Below, piece by piece: positions 48,661 to 57,975 of a stretch of 64,000 nucleotides of DNA. Numbering within the stretch: the stretch's first letter is position 1; every line of letters begins with the position of its first letter. The notes beneath the pieces are model-generated. The model was given only the letters and a program-made list of their open reading frames with translations, ran no database searches and was not told the DNA's origin. Made by a program: the position numbers and the translations under genes. Origin of the DNA: Pseudomonadota bacterium (GTDB taxonomy: Bacteria > Pseudomonadota > Gammaproteobacteria > Acidiferrobacterales > UBA6901); NCBI GenBank assembly GCA_021785515.1, contig JAJYEX010000005.1, forward strand, positions 206,843-270,842. The letters are read 5' to 3'.

Positions 48661-49108
48661 GGTGCTGATTCATACCGATGGAGCCTGTCGCGGTAATCCG
48701 GGTCCCGGCGGCTGGGGCGCAATCCTTGGCTACGGCGATCGCGAAGCGGAACTGCTTGGCGCCGAGCGGGACACGACCAACAACCGCATGGAGCTCATGG
48801 CGGCGATCCAGGGACTCGAAGCCCTCAAACGGCCCTGCGAGGTGGTACTGACGACCGATTCGCAGTATGTACGCAAGGGGATCACGGAATGGCTGGATGC
48901 CTGGAAGCGCCGCGGATGGAAGACCGCCGATCGCAAGCCGGTAAAGAACCGCGATCTGTGGGAGCGTCTCGATGTCGTCGCGCGACGGCATGAGGTGCAC
49001 TGGAAATGGATTAAGGGGCACAGCGGCCATCCGCTGAACGAGCGGGCGGACCAGCTGGCCAACCGCGCAATTGATGAAATGCTGGGGGCCCATCATGGTG
49101 CGCGTTGA
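48647..49108 (+). CDS. rnhA: Ribonuclease HI
   Basis: Cleaves the RNA strand of RNA-DNA hybrids. The four catalytic acids sit in [27 protein letters not shown] and NERADQLA. The GTG at 48647 has AGGAG nine bases upstream and gives 153 aa, the standard size; the ATG at 48608 would give 166. The start lies inside the end of the yafS-like gene. dnaQ follows, as in E. coli. Confidence 0.97.
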   Translation: MGADKVLIHTDGACRGNPGPGGWGAILGYGDREAELLGAERDTTNNRMELMAAIQGLEALKRPCEVVLTTDSQYVRKGITEWLDAWKRRGWKTADRKPVKNRDLWERLDVVARRHEVHWKWIKGHSGHPLNERADQLANRAIDEMLGAHHGAR

Positions 49109-49168
49109 GCACGATACGTCCTGTGGCCCGGTTTCCCGGATCGATCCACAGTCACGGAGTCAGGGCTG

Positions 49169-49897
49169 ATGCGTCAGATTGTCCTTGATACTGAAACGAC
49201 CGGCCTCGAGCCGTCACAGGGGCATCGTATCATCGAGATCGGAGCGGTGGAGATCGTGAACCGCCGCCCGAGCGGAAACCGCTTTCACCAGTATCTGAAC
49301 CCCGAGCGTGAAATCGAGGCCGGGGCGATTGCGGTCCACGGAATCACCAATGAGGTGCTCGCCGGCAAGCCGCGGTTCGCGGACATCGCCCATGACTTTC
49401 TGGAGTTCGTCCGGGGTTGCGAGCTCATCATCCACAATGCGCCGTTCGATGTGGGGTTCATCAACAGCGAGCTGGCGCTGATGCAGGCGGGGGATACGCG
49501 CATCGATGAACTCTGCCAGGTTCTCGACACGCTGCGGTTGGCGCGCAGCCGTCATCCCGGACAGAAAAACGACCTCGATTCGCTGTGCAAGCGTTATCAC
49601 ATAGACAATTCCCAGCGTACGCTGCACGGTGCGCTGCTCGATGCCGAGATTCTGGCCGACGTGTACCTGGCCATGACCGGCGGCCAGACCGCGCTGTTTC
49701 AGGACGCGACCCAGTCTTCGACTCGGGGTGCTGCAAACGCCGGAACCGTTGCAGTTGAGCGCGACCGCTCGCCCATGGTCGTGGTGCGGGCAAGCGCGCA
49801 GGAGCTGGAAGCGCACGCCGCCTGGATGGAGGAGATCGACCGTAAGAGCAGCGGAAAGTGCCTGTGGAAGAAGATCGATGGCGCTGGCGCGGCATGA
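49169..49897 (+). CDS. dnaQ: DNA polymerase III epsilon subunit (proofreading)
   Basis: 3'-5' exonuclease of the replicative polymerase, 242 aa. The DEDDh active site is visible as DTETTGLEPSQGH (first motif), HNAPFDVGFI and HGALLDAEILADVY. The C-terminal polymerase-binding tail is present. A tail Ala-rich stretch (about residues 180-210) is a linker. It lies 60 bases after rnhA. Confidence 0.97.
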   Translation: MRQIVLDTETTGLEPSQGHRIIEIGAVEIVNRRPSGNRFHQYLNPEREIEAGAIAVHGITNEVLAGKPRFADIAHDFLEFVRGCELIIHNAPFDVGFINSELALMQAGDTRIDELCQVLDTLRLARSRHPGQKNDLDSLCKRYHIDNSQRTLHGALLDAEILADVYLAMTGGQTALFQDATQSSTRGAANAGTVAVERDRSPMVVVRASAQELEAHAAWMEEIDRKSSGKCLWKKIDGAGAA

Positions 49898-50051
49898 GGT
49901 GTCCTGCAGCCCCGGGCGTGGTTGCGGCTAATTTTCCTGCCGATTCTCCGACCCCGGCATCGGCGGCGTTGCGACAGGCGGGTTGCGGCAATACCATTAG
50001 GCGCCCCGATGTGAGGTCGGCGGGCCCGTTCCGAACCCGAGAGGAAACCCA

Positions 50052-51590
50052 GTGACGACAGACACCGTACCCCGCAAGCCTGCGAAGCGTGCGCATGCGA
50101 TTTCGCCCACGCGCCAGGAGGATTATGCCGAATGGTACCAGCAGGTGATCAAGGAGGCGGATCTTGCGGAGAATGCCCCGGTCCGCGGTTGCATGGTGAT
50201 CCGCCCGTGGGGTTACGGGCTGTGGGAAAACATACAGCATGGCCTGGACCGCATGTTCAAGGATACCGGCCACCAGAACGCCTACTTTCCGCTGTTTATT
50301 CCACTGTCCTTTTTTGAGAAGGAAGCCGAGCACGTCGAGGGCTTTGCCAAGGAATGCGCCGTCGTGACGCACCGGCGGCTGGAGGCCAGACCCGGAGGCG
50401 GGCTCGTTCCGGCGGCCGAGCTCGAGGAGCCGCTGGTGGTCCGGCCCACCAGCGAAACCATTATCGGCGCGAGTTTCGCCCGATGGATCAAAAGCTATCG
50501 CGATCTGCCAGTGCTCATCAACCAGTGGGCGAACGTGGTGCGCTGGGAGATGCGCACACGGCTGTTTCTGAGAACGACCGAGTTCCTGTGGCAGGAAGGT
50601 CATACCGCTCATGCGACCGCCGAAGAGGCGCGGGCAGAGACCATGCGCATGCTCGACATTTACGAACGTTTCGCGCACGAATACATGGCGATTCCGGTGA
50701 TCAAGGGGGAGAAGTGCTCGTGGGAGCGCTTTCCGGGTGCGGTAAATACCTATTCCATTGAGGCGATGATGCAGGACCGTCGGGCACTGCAGGCGGGCAC
50801 CTCCCATTTTCTCGGGCAGAATTTCGCGCGCGCTTCAGGTATTCGGTTTCAGACGAAGGACGGCACGGAAGACCACGCATGGACCACTTCTTGGGGGGTG
50901 TCCACCCGTCTGATCGGGGCGCTGATCATGAGCCACAGCGACGACGATGGCTTGGTGCTGCCGCCGCGTCTGGCGCCGCGCCAGGTGGTTATCCTTCCCA
51001 TCTACCGCACCGATGCGGATCGCGAGCGGGTGCTCGATTACTGTGGCAGCCTTGCCGCGGAGCTGCGCGACCAGCCCTATGGCGATGGCCGTTTGCAGGT
51101 CGAGATCGATGATCGCGACCTGCGGGGAGGAGAAAAGACCTGGTACCACATCAAGCGCGGGGTGCCGATCCGCCTGGAAATCGGCCCGCGCGACCTGGAT
51201 GCCGGGGTGATATCGGTATCGCGGCGTGACCGTACGCCATCTGAACGCAGTGTGATCACGCGGGCCGAGTTCGTAGCCCGTGTCGGCGAAATACTCGGGG
51301 ACATGCAGCGCGGGCTATTCGATCGCGCGCTTGCCTTCCGCGATGCACACACGCGCGAATTTGTGGATCGCGCGGCGTTCGAGGAATGGTTCGGGTCCGG
51401 GGAGGAACAGCCTTTCCATGGGGGGTTTGCCCTGTGTCCCTTTGTCGACGATCCGGCCGTAGGCGAGGCGCTTGCCCCGCTCAAGGTGACTGTGCGCTGT
51501 TTGCCGCTTGATCAGGAACGGCGTGCCGCGAAGTGTCTGTTTAGCGGCCGTGACACCGACCGCTGGGCGATTTTTGCGAAGGCCTACTAG
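50052..51590 (+). CDS. proS: Prolyl-tRNA synthetase, short eukaryote/archaea-like form
   Basis: Attaches proline to tRNA-Pro. At 512 aa it lacks the long editing insertion of the usual bacterial enzyme (about 570 aa) and resembles the short, eukaryote/archaea-like type. Class II motifs are seen: RPTSETIIGASFARWIKSYRDLP, motif 2 region TRLFLRTTEFLWQEGHTAH, and GTSHFLGQNF. The C-terminus ends with AKAY, as in that type. The zinc-like site is incomplete: the last pair is CLFS instead of CxxC. The GTG start has GAGGAAAC upstream. No editing domain means no deacylation of Ala-tRNA-Pro in cis. Confidence 0.93.
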   Translation: MTTDTVPRKPAKRAHAISPTRQEDYAEWYQQVIKEADLAENAPVRGCMVIRPWGYGLWENIQHGLDRMFKDTGHQNAYFPLFIPLSFFEKEAEHVEGFAKECAVVTHRRLEARPGGGLVPAAELEEPLVVRPTSETIIGASFARWIKSYRDLPVLINQWANVVRWEMRTRLFLRTTEFLWQEGHTAHATAEEARAETMRMLDIYERFAHEYMAIPVIKGEKCSWERFPGAVNTYSIEAMMQDRRALQAGTSHFLGQNFARASGIRFQTKDGTEDHAWTTSWGVSTRLIGALIMSHSDDDGLVLPPRLAPRQVVILPIYRTDADRERVLDYCGSLAAELRDQPYGDGRLQVEIDDRDLRGGEKTWYHIKRGVPIRLEIGPRDLDAGVISVSRRDRTPSERSVITRAEFVARVGEILGDMQRGLFDRALAFRDAHTREFVDRAAFEEWFGSGEEQPFHGGFALCPFVDDPAVGEALAPLKVTVRCLPLDQERRAAKCLFSGRDTDRWAIFAKAY

Positions 51591-52038
51591 TTGCCCGGGG
51601 CGGTTGGCGATCTCAGGGCAGACAACGTTCATTCAATAATTTCTCCAGCGGTTCCGCCGGCGGACTGACCGTTCGGTTTGGGGGTCATGGGACTTGTAGG
51701 TATCGCGTGCCGCCCACGGCAGTCCCTGATAGATGGGCGCGATCTGCTGGTCGGGTTGCCTTCCCTTGCGATAGCCTGTCGAAATTTCAGTGGCCTGCGG
51801 CGGCGACGCCATTGTGAAACAGGAGTTGCCGGGGATCGGGCGCCTTGACCCTGTTGCGGTTCCCCGCGACACTCAGAAGGCGGGCCGTAACCGGGATCCG
51901 GGAAAAGGGGGAGGGAGTTATATGACTCACCGCTGTGCCGGCCGTGGCCGTGGGGCGTGCGTGCGTGGCCTCAATCGTGAGGCCCGGTGCGTTGGCGACG
52001 GTTGTATGTCGGGCGACCGCGTCGCTGGAGCGCTGGCC
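51591..52038. other. Gap between proS and purU
   Basis: About 450 bases. A minus-strand small reading frame (51633-51812) is listed separately. A long N-terminal extension of the purU reading frame runs through this region but its composition does not resemble the protein, so it is treated as noncoding. No terminator hairpin was found after proS. Confidence 0.5.
51633..51812 (-). CDS. Possible small basic protein
   Basis: A 59-aa reading frame starting MASPPQATEI. The product is basic, hydrophilic and has a repeat-like ending rich in Arg and Asn (RSVRRRNRWRNY). Third-codon GC is moderate and the frame lies in an otherwise empty gap, which makes it worth listing. No ribosome-binding site is visible and I do not recognise the family, so it may be chance. 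Confidence 0.3.
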   Translation of the reverse strand: MASPPQATEISTGYRKGRQPDQQIAPIYQGLPWAARDTYKSHDPQTERSVRRRNRWRNY

Positions 52039-52890
52039 GTGAAGACGGCTGTACTTCTGCTGTCGTGCCCGGACCGCAAGGGTCTGGTGGCGGCCATCGC
52101 CAATTTTCTTCTCGCGCATGACGCCAATATCCTGCATGCTGATCAGCATCAGGACGCAGAGCTTGGCCTGTTCCTCATGCGCGTGGAATGGGACCTCGAC
52201 GGCTTTTCGCTCCCGTTGGCGGACTTTCCGGACAACTTCGGACCGATTGCCGGGCAGTACGGCATGACCTGGCGGCTCGCAGAATCGGCACACCGGCAGC
52301 GCATGGCGATTTTCATGTCCCGCTCCGACCACTGCCTGGCGGATCTGCTGTACCGCTACCGGGACGGGGAGCTGTGCTGCGATATCCCGGTCATCATCAG
52401 CAACCACGAGCATGGGCGCGGGCTGGCGGATGCATACGGGGTGCCGTTCGAGTACATCGAGGTGCGCCGGGACAACAAGGTCGAGGCGGAACAGTCGCAA
52501 CTGGCCATACTGCAGCAGCATGGCGTCGATGTCATCGTGCTTGCCCGTTATATGCAGGTGCTGTCAAAGGATTTCATCGCGCAGTTTCCGCAGCGGATCA
52601 TCAACATTCACCACTCTTTTCTGCCGGCCTTTCACGGGGCCAGACCGTATCATCGCGCGTTCGAACGTGGAGTGAAGCTGATCGGGGCCACGTCACATTA
52701 CGTAACCGATGCGCTCGATGACGGGCCGATCATCGAGCAGGACGTCGCGCGTATCTCCCACCGGGATGCCCTGGAAGACCTCGTGCGGAAAGGCGCCGAT
52801 CTTGAGAAAATCGTCCTGTCACGTGCCGTGCGATGGCATCTTGAGAACCGCGTGCTGGTATACGCAAACAAGACCGTGGTGTTCGACTGA
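52039..52890 (+). CDS. purU: Formyltetrahydrofolate deformylase
   Basis: Hydrolyses 10-formyltetrahydrofolate to formate and tetrahydrofolate, balancing folate and glycine pools. The 283-aa reading from the GTG at 52039 is chosen because GGAG lies eight bases upstream and the next residues (VLLLSCPDRKGLVAAIA) open an ACT domain. The C-terminal domain has the formyltransferase active-site block INIHHSFLPAFHGARPYHRAFERGVKLIGATSHYV. The upstream reading frame would add over 80 unsupported residues. Confidence 0.95.
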   Translation: MKTAVLLLSCPDRKGLVAAIANFLLAHDANILHADQHQDAELGLFLMRVEWDLDGFSLPLADFPDNFGPIAGQYGMTWRLAESAHRQRMAIFMSRSDHCLADLLYRYRDGELCCDIPVIISNHEHGRGLADAYGVPFEYIEVRRDNKVEAEQSQLAILQQHGVDVIVLARYMQVLSKDFIAQFPQRIINIHHSFLPAFHGARPYHRAFERGVKLIGATSHYVTDALDDGPIIEQDVARISHRDALEDLVRKGADLEKIVLSRAVRWHLENRVLVYANKTVVFD

Positions 52891-53004
52891 GCCTAGCGGT
52901 AGCCTGAGCCCTGCGTTCCTGGTGTCCTGAATCCCGGCTGGCGCGGGACCAGAGGTCGCAGGTAACATGGACGAATCGATCGTTCTTAAAGAGGAGAGAT
53001 CGCC

Positions 53005-53556
53005 ATGACGCGACCCCACAGACGGTGTTTGTCCGAGGATATGCCGGTGCGGGCCAAAAACGCGGGTGTTCGGATCCCGATGAAGGTGTCTGTGCTGGCG
53101 CTAAGCTGCGCTCTGGTGGCAACGGCCGTCAGCGTGCCAGCTCAGGCCGGGGAGAGTGCCCCGGGATCCCTGCGCCAGCAGGTGCAGATCCTGACGCAGC
53201 GGGTGAACACGCTGGAAGCCGAGGTTCGTGCCTTGCAACACGCCCAGGCCGTGCCGCCAGCGGCAACGCCTGTGGCGCAGCCTGCCGCGAAAGCGGCCCC
53301 GGCCGAGCAGGCGGCACCGACCGTCGATCAGAGCTTCGGGGCCGTGGCGCAACTGCGGCACGCCTGGAATCAGTTGAAGCGGGGCATGCCCGCTTCTGCT
53401 GTGCGGAAGCTTCTGGGCCCACCGAGCGGTCAGTTTCATACCGGGAATATCACCGTCTGGTATTACCACTACACCGGGGTCGGCAGCGGATCAGTCACCA
53501 TTTCGAGGGAGAACAGGCTGAGCGACTGGCAGGCGCCATCGCGCGGCCTGTTCTGA
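53005..53556 (+). CDS. Exported coiled-coil protein with a BamE/SmpA-like C-terminus
   Basis: A 183-aa protein. A signal peptide follows MKVSVLALSCALVATAVSVPAQA; Met26 would be a natural start, but a strong GAGGAG site precedes the ATG at 53005, giving an extended n-region. Next comes a coiled coil (about residues 50-82), an Ala/Pro linker, and a C-terminal part (about 112-170, KRGMPASAVRKLLGPP) resembling the SmpA/OmlA fold. It may be a periplasmic adaptor, inferred. Confidence 0.65.
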   Translation: MTRPHRRCLSEDMPVRAKNAGVRIPMKVSVLALSCALVATAVSVPAQAGESAPGSLRQQVQILTQRVNTLEAEVRALQHAQAVPPAATPVAQPAAKAAPAEQAAPTVDQSFGAVAQLRHAWNQLKRGMPASAVRKLLGPPSGQFHTGNITVWYYHYTGVGSGSVTISRENRLSDWQAPSRGLF

Positions 53557-53686
53557 TCCCGGTCCGGCCGACCCGAGAGCCGGGTCGGCGCGGGCGACCG
53601 AGACGGCCGTTGCTTGCCGTCGGCAGTCGCGCACGTACGCGCGTACCCGCAGGCGCGTCACTGGCCCTTCAGCCGGACACCTCGTG

Positions 53687-54097
53687 TCAGCGCTCGGATT
53701 TCAGCAGATCGCGGATCTCGGTCAGCAGCTGCTCCTCGCGGGATGGTGCAGGCGGTGCGGCCTCTGCTTTTTTGTGCAGCTTGCTGAGGCCTTTCACCAC
53801 GGCGAATACGGCGGCCGAAACGATCAGAAAGTCGATTATGGAATTGATGAACAGCCCGTAGTTGATCGTGGGTGCGCCCGCAGCCTTTGCCGCCGCGAGG
53901 GTGGCGTAATGCTGGCCGGAAAGGCTGATAAACAGACTGCTGAAGTTGACGTTACCCAGGAGCAGGCCCAGTGGGGGCATCAGGACGTCGCCCACCAGTG
54001 AGCTGACTATCTTGCCGAAGGCAGCACCGATGATGATACCGACTGCAAGATCCACGACGTTTCCGCGCATGATGAACTTTTTGAATTCGTCCAGCAT
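53687..54097 (-). CDS. mscL: Large-conductance mechanosensitive channel
   Basis: Inner-membrane pore that opens under osmotic downshock; 136 aa, normal. The N-terminal [40 protein letters not shown] is diagnostic, with a second helix near residue 80 and a charged C-terminal bundle. It is divergent from the PAS-GGDEF gene. Confidence 0.98.
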   Translation of the reverse strand: MLDEFKKFIMRGNVVDLAVGIIIGAAFGKIVSSLVGDVLMPPLGLLLGNVNFSSLFISLSGQHYATLAAAKAAGAPTINYGLFINSIIDFLIVSAAVFAVVKGLSKLHKKAEAAPPAPSREEQLLTEIRDLLKSER

Positions 54098-54307
54098 AAG
54101 TCCTCCCGCAGGTTGATCGATCTGTGTAATGGCGCCAGAATTGGGTGTCGCACCCTGACTGGATTTAATGACTCACCGGGATGGTGCGAGAAGATGATGC
54201 ACTGAGCCTGTGGGACGTGCAACCGGGTTGCACTGGGTTCGGGTGACGGGATCCGGGGGCGGAATGTCGATGTCCGAACGTTTGCCGTCCGCCGTGAAAG
54301 GGTGCTG

Positions 54308-55273
54308 ATGAATCCGAAGAACGCCAGATCCAGAAACGGATCGGATATCTATCGCGCAATTTTCGACAACTCTCTGGTCGGAATTGCGGTTGTGCGGAGG
54401 CGATGTTTCATTCACGTAAACCGAAAAATGGCGCAGATATTCGGCTATGACTCTCCTGAGGAAATGCGCGGACAGCGGAGCCGGATCTGTTACGTGTCCG
54501 ACGCGTCTTTCGACGAGATCGGCCGGGATGCGTATTCCACTCTGATGGAGGGGAGGGAATTCCGGGCTGAATTTATCGGCCGGCGCCGGGACGGATCGGA
54601 GTTCTGGTGCATGCTGAGCGGAAAATCGGTTATACCGGGGACGGCAATGGATGCCGATTCGGTCTGGATCTTCCAGGACGTCGATGAAAACAGGCGATAC
54701 CAGGCGCAGCTCGAGTCGGCGGCATTCTGCGACCCCCTTACCGGATTGCCGAACCGCAGGATACTTGCCGACCATATCAGGAAGGCTGTGGCCAGGTGCT
54801 GCCGTAGCCGGACGATGATCGCCATCTGCTTCATAGATCTGGATGATTTCAAGTTCGTCAATGACCGCTATGGGCACGACGTCGGGGATCTCGTCCTTAT
54901 CAACGTAGCGCGGAGAATCTCATCGATCCTGCGAAAATCAGACATGCTGAGCCGCCTGGGTGGAGATGAGTTTGTGTTGCTTCTGGATGATCTTTCCCAG
55001 GTTGGCGACATTGACAATGTTCTTGCCAAGGTGGATGACGCCGTCAGGGAACCCCTGCTTCTCGGTGCCGACCGATCGATAGCCGTAGGCGCAAGTATTG
55101 GTGTATCGCTGTTTTTGGGGGTTCCGCCGGAAATCAGTCCTGAGACGCTGCTCAAGAATGCCGACCAGGCGATGTATCGCAGCAAAGCCCTGAAATCGGC
55201 CGACCGGGCACACTCCTGGACGATCTATGACGGGCGTGTTCGGGTCGAGGACAATCCGCAACCCACGGCCTGA
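54308..55273 (+). CDS. PAS-GGDEF diguanylate cyclase
   Basis: A 321-aa soluble protein with a PAS domain (about residues 12-125) and a GGDEF domain (about 138-310). The active site is intact (GGDEF at 218-222), and the inhibitory RxxD site lies just upstream (RKSD, 209-212), at the spacing of product-inhibited cyclases. It probably makes cyclic di-GMP in response to a PAS ligand or redox cue, not identified. No phosphodiesterase is nearby. Confidence 0.93.
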   Translation: MNPKNARSRNGSDIYRAIFDNSLVGIAVVRRRCFIHVNRKMAQIFGYDSPEEMRGQRSRICYVSDASFDEIGRDAYSTLMEGREFRAEFIGRRRDGSEFWCMLSGKSVIPGTAMDADSVWIFQDVDENRRYQAQLESAAFCDPLTGLPNRRILADHIRKAVARCCRSRTMIAICFIDLDDFKFVNDRYGHDVGDLVLINVARRISSILRKSDMLSRLGGDEFVLLLDDLSQVGDIDNVLAKVDDAVREPLLLGADRSIAVGASIGVSLFLGVPPEISPETLLKNADQAMYRSKALKSADRAHSWTIYDGRVRVEDNPQPTA

Positions 55274-55514
55274 ACAGGCCGTCGGGTGATCGGGAAGCTT
55301 CGATTTGTTGAGCCCCTGACCTGTGGTGGGCGTACTGTTCCGTCCAGGAAGCACCCGCACGCCCAGCTGCATGCCACCAATTGTCCGGCCATGACCGAGG
55401 CAAAGATTGATGCATGACCACCCTTCAGGCATCCGGCTCGACGTGTGCCGGAATCGAATCCCCGGGTGGTCGGGTTGCGCACGGAACCAGGGAACATGCC
55501 TCAATGGCGAGGCG

Positions 55515-56633
55515 TTACGGGTTTTCCAGGTCAAAGCCGGCGTGACCGCTAATCCAGGTATCCTTGTCGCGAATAATCGCCTGAACAGGCAGATCCGGTG
55601 TTTCGACCGCAACACCTGAGGTTTTGCGCACGGCTGTGCCGATTGCGATCATCTCGATCATGCCGCTGCCCAGTTCAACGATATACGTCTTCAAACCTAT
55701 TACTTCCTCGGCACCGAGTGTCGCGGCCTCGGAATGCAGACGTTCAAAGACGCTCTCGCGCGCGTCGTAGACCATTGTCGTAAGATCGCTGATCTCCCCT
55801 TTGGCGAATCCCTTCAGCATCGCCTTGAAGCTGCCTGCTATCCCGAGGGAATACACCGCCGTCGACATGAGCAGCTTGACCGGCGCATAACCCAGTTTCG
55901 TCATGGCCCATAGCTCTTCGCCCGTCAGATCGCTGCTCACCGGTGTCCCGTTATTCTGGGTCATCAGATGAGGATTGGTCGCAGCAGTACCCGTCATGTA
56001 CATTTCGTGAAAACCGTTGAATTCGCTGATGTGTGTCCGCACGCCGACCACACTGTTGGCGCCAGCCTCTTTCGCCTCACCCGTCAGGCGCTCCAGTGCG
56101 TGATGGCGCGTGGCGTTAAAGATGTCGCTGAATTCCCTGATCTCCCCGCGCATCATGGTTTTGAGGGTACCCGTCAAGCCACCGCCCAGGCCTACCGAAT
56201 ACGCGATATTGCCGAAAACGAACTGCTGGGGCCGATAACCCGCGTCCATATGGCAATAAAGCTCCTGGGCGTCACCGGCGCTGCTGAACCGACCGCTACC
56301 GCTGCCTCCTTCGACGGCCGAGCCGACAAACAGGAATTCCGCGTTACCGGCAAGCCCTCTCAGCTGGGAGCTGACACCAACTACGGCGCAGTTTCCCAAT
56401 TTGTCCGACTCATCGACCATGCGCCTGAAGGCAGAGAGCCGGCCGTTATGGATCAGCTCGCTCACTGCGCTGACCTCGCCCCCGATCGTCCCGCGGAATG
56501 CCGACCGCAGGCCGCCCAGCACGCCCATGGAATGGACGCTGTTGCCGACCACCACTCCTTTGGGGTGGAGTCCCTTCAGCGACATGCAAAATAATTCATT
56601 GCCCGATAACGACGTCATTTTCGCTGCTGACAT
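55515..56633 (-). CDS. Triple YbjQ/UPF0145-domain protein
   Basis: A 372-aa protein made of three tandem copies of the YbjQ (heavy-metal-binding-like) fold, about residues 11-108, 122-219 and 237-336. Each has the pattern GxxxG/S-x-S-x-G-x-xGG followed by FERL/ALERL and ending in VGVRT or IGLKTY. No signal peptide is visible. Normal members have one copy of about 100 aa, so this is an expanded version. The function of the family is not established; metal binding was proposed from structure. Confidence 0.85.
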   Translation of the reverse strand: MSAAKMTSLSGNELFCMSLKGLHPKGVVVGNSVHSMGVLGGLRSAFRGTIGGEVSAVSELIHNGRLSAFRRMVDESDKLGNCAVVGVSSQLRGLAGNAEFLFVGSAVEGGSGSGRFSSAGDAQELYCHMDAGYRPQQFVFGNIAYSVGLGGGLTGTLKTMMRGEIREFSDIFNATRHHALERLTGEAKEAGANSVVGVRTHISEFNGFHEMYMTGTAATNPHLMTQNNGTPVSSDLTGEELWAMTKLGYAPVKLLMSTAVYSLGIAGSFKAMLKGFAKGEISDLTTMVYDARESVFERLHSEAATLGAEEVIGLKTYIVELGSGMIEMIAIGTAVRKTSGVAVETPDLPVQAIIRDKDTWISGHAGFDLENP

Positions 56634-57078
56634 GTTTTAAACGCCTCCTGAATGTTGTGCTCCTCGGCTACTGCGGCCATGTCTTGTCCGATTTCCGCTG
56701 CAGGCACACGGCCTTGGTTTTGAATTTCTTTGCATGTTTTCGATGTCTTGTTTCTGACATGACGGCCGCCGCTTTCGGTATTGTCCCCCTTCATGGGGTG
56801 TCTATAGAAGTTGGGGGAAGTTCAACCCCAAAATCCCACTTTCGAGGGATATACGCCATGGTAGGCGTTATCTATAACTAGATCGAGGCCATTGGCCCAG
56901 ATCCGCCATATGTCGGGAAACCAAGAGTTATCGAGAGAAACCGGCACATGTGGAGGAGTCTGTCGCGTAGGCTTATATCAGGTTGCCCCCTGGTTACCGC
57001 ACATTTAGCGATCGGGCCGGGCAGGCGTCCTGCAGTTGGCAGGTTACATTTTCTTAAACGTTGATGGGAGATATAAAA
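56634..57078. other. AT-richer noncoding gap
   Basis: About 445 bases with lower GC than the rest, consistent with acquired DNA. It contains a small inverted repeat around 56810-56850 (TTGGGG and CCCCAA) and the upstream regions of the two divergent neighbours. No gene is convincingly present. Confidence 0.55.
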
Positions 57079-57588
57079 ATGAAACACAAGCGCATTCATC
57101 TTCTGGCGAGCAGCCTTGTTGCTTTGGGGGTGTTTTCCGGTTTCGCGCCGAGCGCATCTGCAGCGTTGAGCGGGAGCTGCGGAATGATTGTCTCCGTGCC
57201 CCATAACTATGCGCTTGGCACTATGTCTGGCACCATAAACTCCAGTACCGGCGCCTATAACGGTAATTTCGCGCTTGTTCCGTCAGGCTCGACAAAAGGT
57301 GTCAACGTTCTCGCAGTGCTCGACTTCGGCACGAACACCATCAGCTTTAACGTGACTCAGGTGACGATTGGTACACCCAATAGCTACTCGACCCAAACGC
57401 AGACAGCGGTGTCCTTCACGAGCGTGGCTGGACCGTTGCCGGGGTCATACACAATCAGTTTCACACCATCCGGAAGCGCTAACGCGATTAGCCTCAATCT
57501 CCTGCCCGTGAACGGCGGCAACACGGTGCTGGTCCAAGGGACTTCTGGTGGAAGTGGTGCCCTCGCAGGCGTCTGTCAGGCTCTTTAA
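57079..57588 (+). CDS. Exported protein of unknown function
   Basis: A 169-aa protein with a signal peptide (MKHKRIHLLASSLVALGVFSGFAPSASA). The mature part is rich in Ser, Thr, Gly, Asn and beta-forming residues, with one cysteine near each end (SGSCGMIV and GVCQAL), which could form a disulfide. GGGAG precedes the ATG. No family is recognised; it lies beside another small exported protein and an IS remnant, so it may be accessory. Confidence 0.65.
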   Translation: MKHKRIHLLASSLVALGVFSGFAPSASAALSGSCGMIVSVPHNYALGTMSGTINSSTGAYNGNFALVPSGSTKGVNVLAVLDFGTNTISFNVTQVTIGTPNSYSTQTQTAVSFTSVAGPLPGSYTISFTPSGSANAISLNLLPVNGGNTVLVQGTSGGSGALAGVCQAL

Positions 57589-57629
57589 ATACAGGAGCCT
57601 GCATCCGCAAGTAAGAGGAGGACATTGTC

Positions 57630-57839
57630 GTGAAACAAACCAGAAAGCTTCGCCTCATTTCGGTGTTGCTTGGATCGCTCGTGCTGGCCGCCTGCGGCGG
57701 TGGGGGTAGCAGTGGTAGCACCAGTAGTAGCGGCGGCGGTAGTAGTAGTGGCGGTACTACTTCAGCGTCCGGAACCGTGACGGCCAACAGCAGCGCCACA
57801 ACCGATGCAGTTGCCACAGTAGTTATCAGCTCCCAGTAA
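57630..57839 (+). CDS. Small Gly/Ser-rich lipoprotein
   Basis: A 69-aa protein starting at a GTG with GAGGAGG upstream. Lipobox LAAC places the lipidated cysteine at residue 22, followed by GGGG and long Ser/Gly repeats. It starts 41 bases after the previous exported protein and is probably co-expressed. A hairpin follows. Function unknown. Confidence 0.65.
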   Translation: MKQTRKLRLISVLLGSLVLAACGGGGSSGSTSSSGGGSSSGGTTSASGTVTANSSATTDAVATVVISSQ

Positions 57840-57850
57840 TTTTCTTTCCG

Positions 57851-57885
57851 GCCCCGCGGACCAGCAGCTCTCCGGTCCGTGGGGC
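57851..57885 (+). terminator. Hairpin after the small lipoprotein gene
   Basis: GCCCCGCGGACC (57851-57862) pairs with GGTCCGTGGGGC (57874-57885), 12 pairs with one G-U. No U tract follows, so it may be a terminator or an RNA-protecting structure. Confidence 0.5.
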
Positions 57886-57975
57886 GCGGCGTGCGATACC
57901 AAGGATCCCGGGACCGGAAAACGCCTGCTATCCATCACCCACGATACCGCGCCGTCGGCACCGGGCATCCGCGCG

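Noticed and set aside
51790..52038. Long N-terminal extension of purU
   Set aside because: The GTG at 52039 has a good ribosome-binding site and starts an ACT domain; the extension is unlike the family.
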